Shown: one piece after another, positions 43,468 through 52,296 of the stretch
Numbering within the stretch: the stretch's first letter is position 1
Layout: each line of letters opens with the position of its first letter
Source of the DNA: Butyrivibrio sp. INlla18
GTDB lineage: Bacteria > Bacillota > Clostridia > Lachnospirales > Lachnospiraceae
Length of the DNA: 64,000 nucleotides
Direction: 5' to 3'
Assembly (NCBI RefSeq): GCF_900103635.1
Contig: NZ_FMXK01000015.1
Location: 32,515-96,514 of the forward strand
Notes under the pieces: generated by a model
What the model was told of the DNA's origin: nothing
The model's database searches: none
Seen by the model: the letters and a program-made list of their open reading frames with translations, nothing else
Position numbers and translations under genes: made by a program

Positions 43468-44151
43468 ATGAGAGAGCAGCCATCTATCATGATACATACT
43501 GCACCAAGCAGGATGCATTATGTGTCAGAGTTCCTTGAGCCAAGGTTGAGAGATCAGGGATTCCAAAAGATAACAATATGGAATGACGCTAAAGGGATAG
43601 GATGCAGAGAATCCTATATAGAGTCATGGAGCACGCTATCCGATACGGGTCACACTTGGCACCTTCAGGACGATGTTCTTCCAGACCATCGCTTCTACGA
43701 ATGGGCTACGAGCGAATGGGCTGAATATCCTGGAATAATATGCGGATTCGGAAATAGGGAGTTCTACAACATGAACCGGTTCGGACATGCGCATAATAGC
43801 GAGGATATGTTCTATTCATTCCCATGCTTGCGTATTCCTAACGCAGTATGCAAGGACTTCCTTGAGTGGTACAAGGACGCAAGTAAGACAGACGTCAACA
43901 TCCTGGAGAAGCTGCCATCAGGAAAATATATTGATTACTTCTTCAAGCTTTACATTGGTGACAATGAGAAAGAGATTGCGATTTATAATTTCTTTCCGAA
44001 CATTGTCGAGCATGTGGATGAGTACATCTCAGGATCGCTTGTCAATAAGCAGAGAACAAAACCAGCAAAAGCATTGCAGTTCGAAGATGTCAAAGCTTTA
44101 GCTGATTTAAAAGTTTGGAGTGAAACAAGCAGCAGCAAGGAATTGGGATAA
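43468..44151 (+). CDS. phage glycosyltransferase-like protein
   Basis: 227 residues. SIMIHTAPSRMHYVSEFLEP, then TWHLQDDVLPDHRFYEWA with a DD(V) motif like the metal site of GT-A glycosyltransferases, then GIICGFGNREFYN and IPNAVCKDFLEWYKD. It sits between the early terminator and the packaging HNH gene. It could modify phage DNA or a virion or host surface glycan; this is inferred. Confidence 0.5.
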   Translation: MREQPSIMIHTAPSRMHYVSEFLEPRLRDQGFQKITIWNDAKGIGCRESYIESWSTLSDTGHTWHLQDDVLPDHRFYEWATSEWAEYPGIICGFGNREFYNMNRFGHAHNSEDMFYSFPCLRIPNAVCKDFLEWYKDASKTDVNILEKLPSGKYIDYFFKLYIGDNEKEIAIYNFFPNIVEHVDEYISGSLVNKQRTKPAKALQFEDVKALADLKVWSETSSSKELG

Positions 44152-44154
44152 CAC

Positions 44155-44478
44155 ATGGCACAGGATTTCGCCAAGGCCTTTTATAAATCAAAACAATGGA
44201 AAAGACAAAGAGCATACATCCTCAAGCGTGACGGATACATATGCACCGAGGAGGGATGCTTTAACCCTGCGACAGAAGTTCATCACATCGTTGAGCTTAC
44301 ACCTGAGAACATTAAGGATCCATCGATTGCACTCGCAGAGTCTAACCTAAGATCGTTGTGTCATGATTGTCATGATCGAATTACAAAAGCGATGAAAGCG
44401 AATGAAAGATCAGGAAACATTCTTGAAGCAATTTCGTTCGATGCATCAGGTTATCCAATGCCAATAGCAAAAGCTTGA
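44155..44478 (+). CDS. HNH endonuclease, packaging-associated
   Basis: 107 residues. YILKRDGYICTEEGC, ATEVHHIVELTPEN, LRSLCHDCHDRIT: canonical HNH with two zinc Cys pairs. HNH proteins beside terminases are needed for cos cleavage in HK97-like phages. Confidence 0.9.
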   Translation: MAQDFAKAFYKSKQWKRQRAYILKRDGYICTEEGCFNPATEVHHIVELTPENIKDPSIALAESNLRSLCHDCHDRITKAMKANERSGNILEAISFDASGYPMPIAKA

Positions 44479-44514
44479 TGATTAAATTATATTTTTGATT
44501 TCAAATGCACAATT

Positions 44515-44600
44515 TGACGCGAAACCGCCCCCGTTCTTGAAAATTTCAACCGCCTTTTTGGGGACCGGGAGGGGGTCCCTTTTCTAGCCGGCCAAGTCGT
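44515..44600 (+). other. candidate cos region
   Basis: The gap between HNH and the small terminase holds GACGCGAAACCGCCCCCG, then GGGGACCGGGAGGGGGTCCC, the GC-rich pattern often found at cos sites of Firmicute HK97-type phages. The overhang cannot be set from sequence alone. Confidence 0.4.
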
Positions 44601-44625
44601 GTGTATGAAAGGGGGTCGCGTATTT

Positions 44626-45075
44626 ATGGGAAAAACAAGTAATAATAATAAAAATAAGGGCGCGAAAAGCCCGAAAACGACTAAAGCGAAGCCGAAAGTC
44701 ACAAATCCGAAGACCAGGAAGATCTACGAGGAGAAAAAGAAGCTCAAGGAGATCTTCGAGACCATCCCCGAGAATAAGAGAAAGCTGTGCGACGAGCTGA
44801 TAAACAATGCAGCTTTCATGTCGGTCACATTAAAGGAGCTTCAGGCCATCATCAACAAGGAGGGAGCTGTTTATAGTTGCGTAAATGGTAACGGGTTCGA
44901 AGTCATTCAGGAGCATCCGGCTCAGAAGAGCTACAACACAATGATTGGACAGTATAAAACCGTTATCAATCAGCTTGTTTTGCTTCTTCCTGACACCAAA
45001 GAGACGGCAATCACCAAAGCAGGAGAAAACCTTGCGAGGTTAGTTGCTGGAGGAAAACCGGTTCAGGTACGATGA
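44626..45075 (+). CDS. terminase small subunit, P27-like
   Basis: 149 residues, ATG at 44626; an in-frame earlier start at 44599 is possible. Basic N-terminus (Lys/Thr/Ser rich) binds DNA; body EIFETIPENKRKLCDELIN, LKELQAIINKEG, HPAQKSYNTMIGQYKTVINQ fits P27-family small terminases. It overlaps the large subunit by four bases. Confidence 0.78.
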   Translation: MGKTSNNNKNKGAKSPKTTKAKPKVTNPKTRKIYEEKKKLKEIFETIPENKRKLCDELINNAAFMSVTLKELQAIINKEGAVYSCVNGNGFEVIQEHPAQKSYNTMIGQYKTVINQLVLLLPDTKETAITKAGENLARLVAGGKPVQVR

Positions 45076-46730
45076 ATTATGTCAAAGAATACAACAAAAG
45101 ACTGCAAACAGGGAAGATTGAAGCCTGTGAAGAGATAAAAAGCGTATATAAAAGGCTTGTAAAGGAGATGGATGATGATTCGTCTCCTTTTTGGTTCTCA
45201 GAAGAGCAGGGAGAGTATGTCATTGGGTTCATCGAAGGCTTCTGCAAACACTACCAGGGAGAGCACGCTGGAGAGTATGTCAGACTCGAGCTCTTTCAGA
45301 AGGCATTCATACAAGCTCTCTTCGGATTCCTAGAGAAGGAGACAAACAGGCGCCGGTTTCGAGAATATTTCTTTGAAGTGCCAAGAAAACACGGAAAGAG
45401 CTTTCTTTCCGGTTGCATAGCGGTTTATATGATGGCAGCAGACGGTGAGCAGGGAGCTGAAGTCTATTCCGCTGCCACTAAGTTAGACCAGGCCAAGATC
45501 ATTTATAACGTGGCCAAGAATATTGTTGACCAAAACGAGGACCTGAGGGCTCTTATCAAGAGCACAAGAGAAGGCCTTTCCTTTAAAATGACAAGATCCA
45601 TTATGAAGCCTCTCCCTAACGAGAGCAAATCCCTCGATGGTCTCAACATACACTTTGCTGCGCTGGATGAGATCCACGAGCAAAAAGACAGAAATATGTA
45701 CGACGTCCTTCGCCAAGGAATGAAGGCGAGGAAGCAGCCTCTCATTGGATGCATCACAACATCCGGATTCCGGAGAGAAGGTCTTTATGACAACCTCCAT
45801 GACTACGCTTCAATGGTCGCAAGAGGAGTTATTCAGGATGACAGGCTCCTTCCCATCATCTACAAGCTGGATGAAGTGGACGAGTGGATGGATCCTACAA
45901 AATGGATAAAGGCGAATCCTGGGCTCGGTACCATTAAGAGCTATATCCAGCTCGCTGATGATGTTGAGAGAGCCAAGAGCGATAGCTCTTATCTTCCGAC
46001 GCTTCTATGTAAAGACTTTGACATGAAGCAGAACGAAGTAACGTCCTGGCTCCCTATGACGGCGATCATAAATGAGGAAGTGGCTGATATGGAATATCTG
46101 AGCCACAGCTATGCAATTGGAGGCTGCGACTTATCGAGCACACTCGACCTTACATGCGCAACTCTCCTCATCAGAAAGCCCGGAGACGAGAAGATCTATG
46201 TGCTTCAGAGGTATTTTATCCCTGAAGCCAAGGCCGATTATGTCGAGCAGTCCAACGCTCAGGAAGCTCCGTATAAGCTATGGGCTCAAAATGATTGGCT
46301 GACAATATGCGAAGGAGCTTCAGTTGACTACCATCAGGTGACAGCATGGTTCACAGAAATGGTAATCAAGTACGACATCAGGCCCTTATGGATATGTTAT
46401 GACCGAGCTCTGGCCGGATATTGGCAGGAAGAGATGACTGAATCCGGTTTCGAGATGGAGAAGATAGCACAAGGACCTTTCACATGGTCCTATCCCATGA
46501 AGAACCTTGAAGCAATGCTGATGGAACACAAGATTGTGTATCAGAACAATCCTATTCTCCGTTGGTGTCTATGCAACACGGCCAAGAAGAGCCTGAATGC
46601 AGATGGAATTGAGACAATTCAGCCGGTCAAAGTGCAGGCTGCTAGAAGAATTGACGGAATGGTGTCGCTCCTGAATGCTTACGTTGGTTATTGCAAGCAT
46701 CAGGAAGAATATATCCCATATCTGAGGTGA
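45072..46730 (+). CDS. terL: terminase large subunit
   Basis: 552 residues. ATPase Walker A-like VPRKHGKSFLSG, Walker B in IHFAALDEIHEQKD, coupling motif CITTSGFRREG. Nuclease domain with Asp in AIGGCDLSSTLDLT, IRPLWICYDRALAGYW and RRIDGMVSLLNAYV. The motor that packages DNA into the prohead. Confidence 0.93.
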   Translation: MNYVKEYNKRLQTGKIEACEEIKSVYKRLVKEMDDDSSPFWFSEEQGEYVIGFIEGFCKHYQGEHAGEYVRLELFQKAFIQALFGFLEKETNRRRFREYFFEVPRKHGKSFLSGCIAVYMMAADGEQGAEVYSAATKLDQAKIIYNVAKNIVDQNEDLRALIKSTREGLSFKMTRSIMKPLPNESKSLDGLNIHFAALDEIHEQKDRNMYDVLRQGMKARKQPLIGCITTSGFRREGLYDNLHDYASMVARGVIQDDRLLPIIYKLDEVDEWMDPTKWIKANPGLGTIKSYIQLADDVERAKSDSSYLPTLLCKDFDMKQNEVTSWLPMTAIINEEVADMEYLSHSYAIGGCDLSSTLDLTCATLLIRKPGDEKIYVLQRYFIPEAKADYVEQSNAQEAPYKLWAQNDWLTICEGASVDYHQVTAWFTEMVIKYDIRPLWICYDRALAGYWQEEMTESGFEMEKIAQGPFTWSYPMKNLEAMLMEHKIVYQNNPILRWCLCNTAKKSLNADGIETIQPVKVQAARRIDGMVSLLNAYVGYCKHQEEYIPYLR

Positions 46731-46734
46731 TAGC

Positions 46735-47907
46735 ATGAGTTTTTTAGACATTTTTAGACCATTAAAGAAATCGAGCATCAAGAGATGGAAAGAGCTCGGG
46801 ACCTACAAGGCAACCTTTTCCGTTTTCGGGGAAGATATCTATAACTCATCCCTTGTAAGAGCCTGTGTGAGACCGCTTGCGGAGCTTTCCTCAAAGGCCG
46901 AGGCCAAGTGCCGTGATCCGGAGCTTCAGAGGATCCTCAACAACCGGCCGAACATCTACATGAACGGAAAAGACTTCTTGCAGAAGGTAAGGACCAGACT
47001 CGAGATCCTTAATGTGGCTTTCATTTACATCGAGAGAGACACGAGAGGAAAGGTTTTAGGGTTCTATCCGGTTCCCTATTCCTTCTTTGAGGCTCTTGAA
47101 TATAACAATGGCCTGTTCATCAAATTCTACTTCTCCGGGAATGTTGAGTCGCTCGTCCTTCCATGGGCCGACCTGGCAGCAGTCCGCAAAGATTATCTGA
47201 AGTCGGACATCTCTGGGGATGATAACCAATGCATCATTCAGACTCTTGAGCTGATGAGCACAGCCAGCCAGGGACTCGCTAACAGCATCCGGTCAACAGC
47301 TAACCTCAGAGGTATCTTGAAGAGTACAAAGGCGATGCTTGCACCGGAGGCCATAAAGCAGCAGAAGGATGATTTTGTGAACGACTACCTGAATCTTGAG
47401 AATGGAAGCGGAATCGCCTCTCTTGATTCAACTCAGGAGTTTACACCTATCACAATCAATCCTGCGACAGCTAACGCAGCACAGATGAAGGAGGTCAGAG
47501 AAGATATTTTCCGCTTCTTCGGAGTGAACGATGACATCGTAATGGCTAACATCAAGAAAAAGGAGCAGCTGGAAGGCTTCTTCACTATCAGGATCGAGCC
47601 CTTCCTTGTAGCCCTATCAAGGGAGCTGACAAGTAAGGTCTACGGAAAAAGGGCCGATGATGAGCACAACATCCTCTATCAGGTGGATCAGTTCACATTC
47701 GTCTCCCTGGATAAGAAGATCCAGCTCTTCAGCACCGTGGTTCTATACGGAGGCATGACTATAGACGAGTGGAGAGCATTGTTCAATATGCCACACATCG
47801 AAGGCGGAGATGTTCCTGTCAGAAGATTGGACGCAGCTCCGATAGACGCACCCAAAGACGAGGACGAAGACGAAGACAAGGAGGAAGATGAAGATGGTAA
47901 GGAGTGA
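46735..47907 (+). CDS. HK97-family portal protein
   Basis: 390 residues. ACVRPLAELSSKAEAKC, ILNNRPNIYMNGKDFLQKV, AFIYIERDTRGKVLGFYPVP, FFGVNDDIVMANIKKKEQLE are typical of HK97 portals. Very acidic C-terminus. It forms the dodecameric ring for DNA entry. Overlaps the protease gene. Confidence 0.9.
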   Translation: MSFLDIFRPLKKSSIKRWKELGTYKATFSVFGEDIYNSSLVRACVRPLAELSSKAEAKCRDPELQRILNNRPNIYMNGKDFLQKVRTRLEILNVAFIYIERDTRGKVLGFYPVPYSFFEALEYNNGLFIKFYFSGNVESLVLPWADLAAVRKDYLKSDISGDDNQCIIQTLELMSTASQGLANSIRSTANLRGILKSTKAMLAPEAIKQQKDDFVNDYLNLENGSGIASLDSTQEFTPITINPATANAAQMKEVREDIFRFFGVNDDIVMANIKKKEQLEGFFTIRIEPFLVALSRELTSKVYGKRADDEHNILYQVDQFTFVSLDKKIQLFSTVVLYGGMTIDEWRALFNMPHIEGGDVPVRRLDAAPIDAPKDEDEDEDKEEDEDGKE

Positions 47908-48499
47908 GAGAGAGTATAGGACCTTCAAGATAGAGTTCAGAGATCAAGAGACCTTTGAGGACTACAAGGTAAGAGGCTACGCCTCAACTTATGAGCCTTA
48001 CGTCCTCTACGAATGGGAAGGCATTAAGTACAGCGAGAAGATTGACAGAGAGGCCTTTGCTGGCGCCGACATGTCAGACGTTATCTTCTTGTATAACCAC
48101 AAAGGAATGGTTTACGCAAGGACTAAGAACGGAACTCTGAAGGTGACTCCGGATGACCACGGTCTTTACATTGAGGCTGACTTATCCAGCACAACTCAGA
48201 GCAGAGAGCTGTTCGAATCCATCAAGACAGGGCTCGTAGATCAGATGTCCTTTGCTTTCACAGTAAGGACAGATGAGTATGACAGGAATACTCACACAAG
48301 GACCATCAAGAAATTCGATAAGATCTACGATGTATCAGCGGTATCAATCCCAGCTAATCCTGGGACAGATATATCAGCAGTTTCAGCTCGTGACTACTTC
48401 AACGGAGTGATTGAAGCAGAGAAAGCGGAGAGACTTGAAGAGCAGAGATTGCTTGAGCTTCAGAAGAAAAAATTTGAATTTTTGGAGGTATCGAGATGA
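47894..48499 (+). CDS. HK97-family prohead protease
   Basis: 201 residues. Catalytic His in IFLYNHKGMVYART and Ser in GLVDQMSFAFTVR; DVSAVSIPANPGTDISAVSA is the family's C-terminal motif. Start 47894 has GGAGG nine bases upstream; an ATG six bases earlier is too close. It trims the capsid N-terminal scaffold segment. Confidence 0.9.
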   Translation: MVRSEREYRTFKIEFRDQETFEDYKVRGYASTYEPYVLYEWEGIKYSEKIDREAFAGADMSDVIFLYNHKGMVYARTKNGTLKVTPDDHGLYIEADLSSTTQSRELFESIKTGLVDQMSFAFTVRTDEYDRNTHTRTIKKFDKIYDVSAVSIPANPGTDISAVSARDYFNGVIEAEKAERLEEQRLLELQKKKFEFLEVSR

Positions 48500-49638
48500 A
48501 GTTAGAAGAGATGACACTCGAGGACGTTACGAAGAGATTAGCTGAGCTCGAAGAGGAAGTCAGAGATGCTCAGGACATCGAACTTGTAAACAAGGCCATC
48601 GAGGAGAAGAAAGCGCTCCTTGAGCGCAAAGCAGAGCTCGAAGAGCTCGAGAAGAGAAAGGCAGACGCCGAGGCTCTTTCCAACGGATCAGCGCAGCCTG
48701 ACAAAGTAGTCGAAACCAGCAACGAAAAGAGAGGTAAAGAGATGGGAAAGAAAGAATACAGAACATTATGGCTCAAGAACCTTCAGGGCACACTCACAGA
48801 GGAGGAGAGATCTTCTTCTGAGTATTCTGTGCTTGTAAACGCCGGCGCAGTCGTTCCTGAAGAACTCCAGGCAGACATCATCACAAAGGCTAAGGAGTAC
48901 GCTCCTATCCTTAACGAGGTTACGCTCCTCAATGTTCCTGGCGCTGTTAAGTTTGCTGTTGAGGGCGACAACAACGCAGCAAGCGTACACACAGAGCTGG
49001 CTACAATCACAGCTGCAAAGGACACTATGGTAGAAGTTGTTCTTTCAGCTTACGAGCTTACAAAGCTCATTCAGATTTCAGCAACAGTAAAGGCTATGTC
49101 TATCGATGCTTTCGAGGCTTGGCTTGTTGCTCAGCTCGCTGAGGCTATCGCTATGAAAGCTGAGAATCTTATCTTCAACGGTTCAGCTTCAGGTGAGGCT
49201 CAGGGTATTCTTACAGTTAAGAGCACACCTGACTACTCCACAATCACAGCTGCAAACATTCTTGGCCTTATCGGCTCTCTCAAGAGCGGATATGCAAGAA
49301 ACGGCAAGATTGCTGTTAGCAGAAAGACTTTCTTCACAAAGATCCTTTCTCTCGAGCTTACAGTCAACAACGAGGTTGTTAAGATCGCAACCGGCGAGGC
49401 AACAGGCGAGTACAGAATCCTCGGCGCAGACGTGCTGTTCACCGATTCTGTAGGCGATGACACTGTTATCTACGGCGACTTCAGAAAGTATGTCGCTAAC
49501 TTCGCAGCTCCTCAGAACGTTGTTTCTCAGTTCGACATCGACACAAACAGCTACAAGTATCTTGGAGCAGCTGTGTTTGATGGCAAGGTAGCTCTTGCAG
49601 AGGCATTCAAGACTATCCAGGTTGCAACAACCGCCTGA
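48496..49638 (+). CDS. HK97-fold major capsid protein
   Basis: 380 residues. The first about 80 residues are a coiled-coil delta/scaffold domain (TLEDVTKRLAELEEEV, KAELEELEKRKADAEALS), followed by HK97-fold segments (ELQADIITKAKEYAPILNEV, PGAVKFAVEGDNNAASVHTE, ELTKLIQISATVKAMS, ENLIFNGSASGEAQGIL). The scaffold would be removed by the upstream protease. Confidence 0.92.
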   Translation: MKLEEMTLEDVTKRLAELEEEVRDAQDIELVNKAIEEKKALLERKAELEELEKRKADAEALSNGSAQPDKVVETSNEKRGKEMGKKEYRTLWLKNLQGTLTEEERSSSEYSVLVNAGAVVPEELQADIITKAKEYAPILNEVTLLNVPGAVKFAVEGDNNAASVHTELATITAAKDTMVEVVLSAYELTKLIQISATVKAMSIDAFEAWLVAQLAEAIAMKAENLIFNGSASGEAQGILTVKSTPDYSTITAANILGLIGSLKSGYARNGKIAVSRKTFFTKILSLELTVNNEVVKIATGEATGEYRILGADVLFTDSVGDDTVIYGDFRKYVANFAAPQNVVSQFDIDTNSYKYLGAAVFDGKVALAEAFKTIQVATTA

Positions 49639-49656
49639 GTCTAAGGAGGGCAAAAG

Positions 49657-49917
49657 ATGAAGGTTACAGTTATCAAGCAGTATATTGACAAGTACACAGG
49701 AGAGAAGCACTTCCCTGGAGAAGTTTTAAGTGTTAGCGCCGAAAGGATGGCTGAGCTTGGACGCAAGAACGTAATCGACAAGATTCCTGTTCCTGAAGAG
49801 CCTGCGCCTGAGGCTCCTGTTCCAAAGATACCGGAGCTCAAGGAAGAAGTTGTCGAGGAGTCCAAGAAGGAAAAGAAGCCTGTGACCAAAAAGCGCACGA
49901 CAAGAAAGAAGGGATGA
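49657..49917 (+). CDS. small head-associated phage protein
   Basis: 86 residues. N-terminal beta segment (KVTVIKQYIDKYTGEKHFPG), then Pro/Glu linker, then a Lys/Arg-rich end (KKRTTRKKG). Located between capsid and connector genes; often found there in Firmicute siphophages, role unclear. Confidence 0.6.
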   Translation: MKVTVIKQYIDKYTGEKHFPGEVLSVSAERMAELGRKNVIDKIPVPEEPAPEAPVPKIPELKEEVVEESKKEKKPVTKKRTTRKKG

Positions 49918-49918
49918 C

Positions 49919-50206
49919 ATGACCGATCTCGAGAAAAGATGTGTCAAAGCGTTAAGACTGTCTGAAGGTGCCGGAACCCTTTTGCTTGAAGAAATTCAGA
50001 ATAATATAAGTGCAGCCAGGGCGGAGCTCATCCGCTCTGGCGTATCTGAGGCAAAGGTGGAAGATGAAGGTTCACTTGTTCAGCAGGCCATCATCGATTA
50101 TGTGCTCATGCACATGAATGATGAGGACCAATATGACAGATACCTTAACGCCTTTCAGTATCAGATGGATAATTTGCGGAAATCATTCCCTAAGGAGCAG
50201 GCATGA
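49919..50206 (+). CDS. head-tail connector protein (gp6-like)
   Basis: 95 residues, helical (LEEIQNNISAARAELIRSGV, LVQQAIIDYVLMHM), the pattern of HK97 gp6-like adaptors that sit below the portal. Order and size support it. Confidence 0.72.
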   Translation: MTDLEKRCVKALRLSEGAGTLLLEEIQNNISAARAELIRSGVSEAKVEDEGSLVQQAIIDYVLMHMNDEDQYDRYLNAFQYQMDNLRKSFPKEQA

Positions 50207-50502
50207 AGAACGATGTTATTAAGCTATGCTCATCCGCTTATAGTAAGGACTCCAACGGCGTATTGCGTGAGACGGAGACCATAAGTGAGTTCATAATGGC
50301 CGAGATCAAGTCGGCCGGGGCTAATGAGTGGTTCGAAGGAGGGCGCAACGGCCTGAATCCGGAGTACACCTTTATTATCAACCGGATTGAGTACAACAAT
50401 GAGGAGACGGTCATCTTCAACGATGTGAAGTACACGGTCTATAGGACCTACATCAAGGGAGACAGAATCGAGCTTCATTGCGAAAAGAGGAAGGGTGCAT
50501 AA
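50203..50502 (+). CDS. head-tail joining / stopper protein
   Basis: 99 residues, beta-rich with NEETVIFNDVKYTVYRTYIK, typical of head-completion stopper proteins (SPP1 gp16 type). ATGA-type overlaps with both neighbours. Confidence 0.65.
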   Translation: MKNDVIKLCSSAYSKDSNGVLRETETISEFIMAEIKSAGANEWFEGGRNGLNPEYTFIINRIEYNNEETVIFNDVKYTVYRTYIKGDRIELHCEKRKGA

Positions 50503-50867
50503 TGTCTTTTAATCTATCCCAGGCCATGAAAGGAATATTGACGGAGTACACGGACGAAGTCACGAAGGTTGTCACGGATGTTATCAGCGAAGTCGCTGAA
50601 GAGGCAGCAGGCGAGCTTCATTCCGCCGGCACATTCCAGGGTACGAAGTATCGTGCCGGATGGACTGCGGAAACCGAAAAGAGGAGGCTGTTCAACAGCG
50701 CAGTTGTCTATAACAAGAAGCACTATAGACTCACCCATCTCCTCGAATACGGACACGCCACAAGGAACGGCGGGCGCACTAGAGCTTTTGAACACATTGC
50801 GCCAATCAATGAGAAGGCCCAGGAAGAGGCAGTCAAGAAATTAAAGGAGGCTATTGAAGCATTATGA
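50502..50867 (+). CDS. HK97 gp10-like head-tail protein
   Basis: 121 residues. YRAGWTAETEKRRL, VVYNKKHYRLTHLLEYGHAT, and RAFEHIAPINEKAQ are the signature of gp10-like tail-completion proteins. ATG 50502 follows GAGGAAGG. Confidence 0.85.
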   Translation: MSFNLSQAMKGILTEYTDEVTKVVTDVISEVAEEAAGELHSAGTFQGTKYRAGWTAETEKRRLFNSAVVYNKKHYRLTHLLEYGHATRNGGRTRAFEHIAPINEKAQEEAVKKLKEAIEAL

Positions 50868-51196
50868 CATACGCTGAAATCGCAAGCATGATCGAGAGCA
50901 CAGGCCTTGAGAATGCTTATTACCAATATCCTGAAGGTGAAGCTCCTGAGCTGCCTTATATCCTCTTCTACTATCCTGGAAGAAACGACTTTCAGGCCGA
51001 CAATAAGAATTATGCGAGGATCCCTCAGCTGAACATCGAGCTCTACACCAAAGAGAAGGACTTCGACAAGGAGAAGCTTATCGAGGATCTTCTTGACGAG
51101 AATGAAATACCGTATGACAAGGAAGAGCAGTATATCGAGAAAGAAAAGATGTACGAAGTATTATACATTACGGAGGTAATCATCAATGAAAGTTAA
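50864..51196 (+). CDS. tail terminator-like protein
   Basis: 110 residues. LPYILFYYPGRNDFQADNKN, IPQLNIELYTKEKDF are like tail-terminator (gpU-type) proteins that cap the tail tube. The gene order between gp10-like and major tail protein fits. Confidence 0.72.
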   Translation: MTYAEIASMIESTGLENAYYQYPEGEAPELPYILFYYPGRNDFQADNKNYARIPQLNIELYTKEKDFDKEKLIEDLLDENEIPYDKEEQYIEKEKMYEVLYITEVIINES

Positions 51197-51752
51197 GTAC
51201 GGTTTGAAAAATTGTTACTACGCATTGGCAACAATCGCAGCCGACGGAACAGCTACCTACGGAGCTCCTAAGAGACTCCCTGGAGCAGTTGCTTTGACAA
51301 TGGATCCGGCCGGTGAGAAGACGAACTTCTACGCCGACGACTCCATCTACTTTAGCGTAGGCGGAGCAAACGGCTACACAGGTTCGCTTGAGATCGCAAT
51401 GATTCCCGACTCCTTCAGAGAGGAATGCCTGGGAGAGATCAAGCAGGATGGCGTGTACATCGAGACCGGCGTAGGCTCATCACAGGCCTTCGCTCTTCTG
51501 TTTGAGTTCCAGAGCGATGAGAACGAGATCAAGCACGTTCTCTACAACGTAACCGCTTCACGTCCTTCAATCGCAGGCAACACAAAGGGCGAGACTGTCG
51601 AAGTAAAGACAGACACACTCAACCTTACAGCTGCAACAATCCACAACGCAGCACTCGATAAGGACATCACCAAGGCTCGTGTAGCTGATAAGACAGCAGC
51701 TGCATTCTCGACTTGGTATACAAGCGTATATCAGCCTCTCGTTTCAGCCTGA
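51186..51752 (+). CDS. major tail (tube) protein
   Basis: 188 residues, phi13-like major tail family: KNCYYALATIAADGTATYGA, FYADDSIYFSVGGANGYTGS, ALLFEFQSDENEIKHVLYNV. Forms the tail tube. Confidence 0.88.
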   Translation: MKVKYGLKNCYYALATIAADGTATYGAPKRLPGAVALTMDPAGEKTNFYADDSIYFSVGGANGYTGSLEIAMIPDSFREECLGEIKQDGVYIETGVGSSQAFALLFEFQSDENEIKHVLYNVTASRPSIAGNTKGETVEVKTDTLNLTAATIHNAALDKDITKARVADKTAAAFSTWYTSVYQPLVSA

Positions 51753-51769
51753 GGCAAGAAAGGACAGAT

Positions 51770-52105
51770 ATGGAGAGAGTTTTTGAAGTAGAGCATAAGA
51801 AAGTAGGCGTTAAATGTAGTGCCGGCACAGTCAGGACTTATAGAAATCTTTACGCAAGAGATCTCATCCTGGATATGGCAGCACTTGAAAAAGAGCTCGT
51901 CGAAACAAAGACACTAACGCAGGCTTCTGAGGAGATAGCTGAGAATGTCAGCTACATTATGGCCAAAGAGTACGACGAGACACTCCCGGACATAAACGAA
52001 TGGCTCTCGAGCTTCTCTCCATACTTTGTCTATACCATAGTTGCACAATGCATCTATATGTGGAGAGAGAATCTTGTCTCCATAAACTCATCAAAAAAAA
52101 ACTGA
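51770..52105 (+). CDS. tail assembly chaperone, short form (gpG-like)
   Basis: 111 residues; ATG at 51770 after AGAAAGGA. MERVFEVEHKKVGVKCSAGT, then helical body (YARDLILDMAALEKEL). Ends INSSKKN at a TGA next to an A-run slippery site. Lies between the tube and tape measure genes, as gpG does. Confidence 0.82.
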   Translation: MERVFEVEHKKVGVKCSAGTVRTYRNLYARDLILDMAALEKELVETKTLTQASEEIAENVSYIMAKEYDETLPDINEWLSSFSPYFVYTIVAQCIYMWRENLVSINSSKKN

Positions 52106-52287
52106 AAAAAACTGAGCGCGAATGGACAGCTGCACTATTCTTATTGCGAGCTGTCCAGCTCGGGCTTACTATGAGAGACCTCAATGAGGTCACGGTCGGA
52201 ATGGTCTTCGACATGTACGCTGAAATGTCGAACGATCATGTGGAATACGCAGAAATAGCCACACAAGAAGATATGGATAACTTCTAA
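51770..52287 (+). CDS. tail assembly chaperone, frameshift form (gpGT-like)
   Basis: Made by a programmed -1 frameshift: join(51770..52102, 52102..52287). The 5' part is the short form; after the slip the frame continues LKKTEREWTAALFLLRAVQL and ends ATQEDMDNF, adding about 61 residues. The downstream frame has no convincing RBS or start of its own. Short and long forms together load the tape measure protein in long-tailed phages. Confidence 0.82.
52096..52102 (+). promoter_or_regulatory. -1 frameshift slippery heptamer
   Basis: A-AAA-AAC in the X-XXY-YYZ register: zero frame reads AAA AAC TGA (stop), the -1 frame reads AAA AAA CTG onward. The stop is one base after the heptamer. Confidence 0.85.
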
Positions 52288-52296
52288 GGAGACAAT

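Noticed and set aside
52000..52287. Independent gene starting at 52000 in the second frame
   Set aside because: No RBS at its first ATG, and its upstream part overlaps the chaperone gene; the classical slippery site explains it as the frameshift extension.
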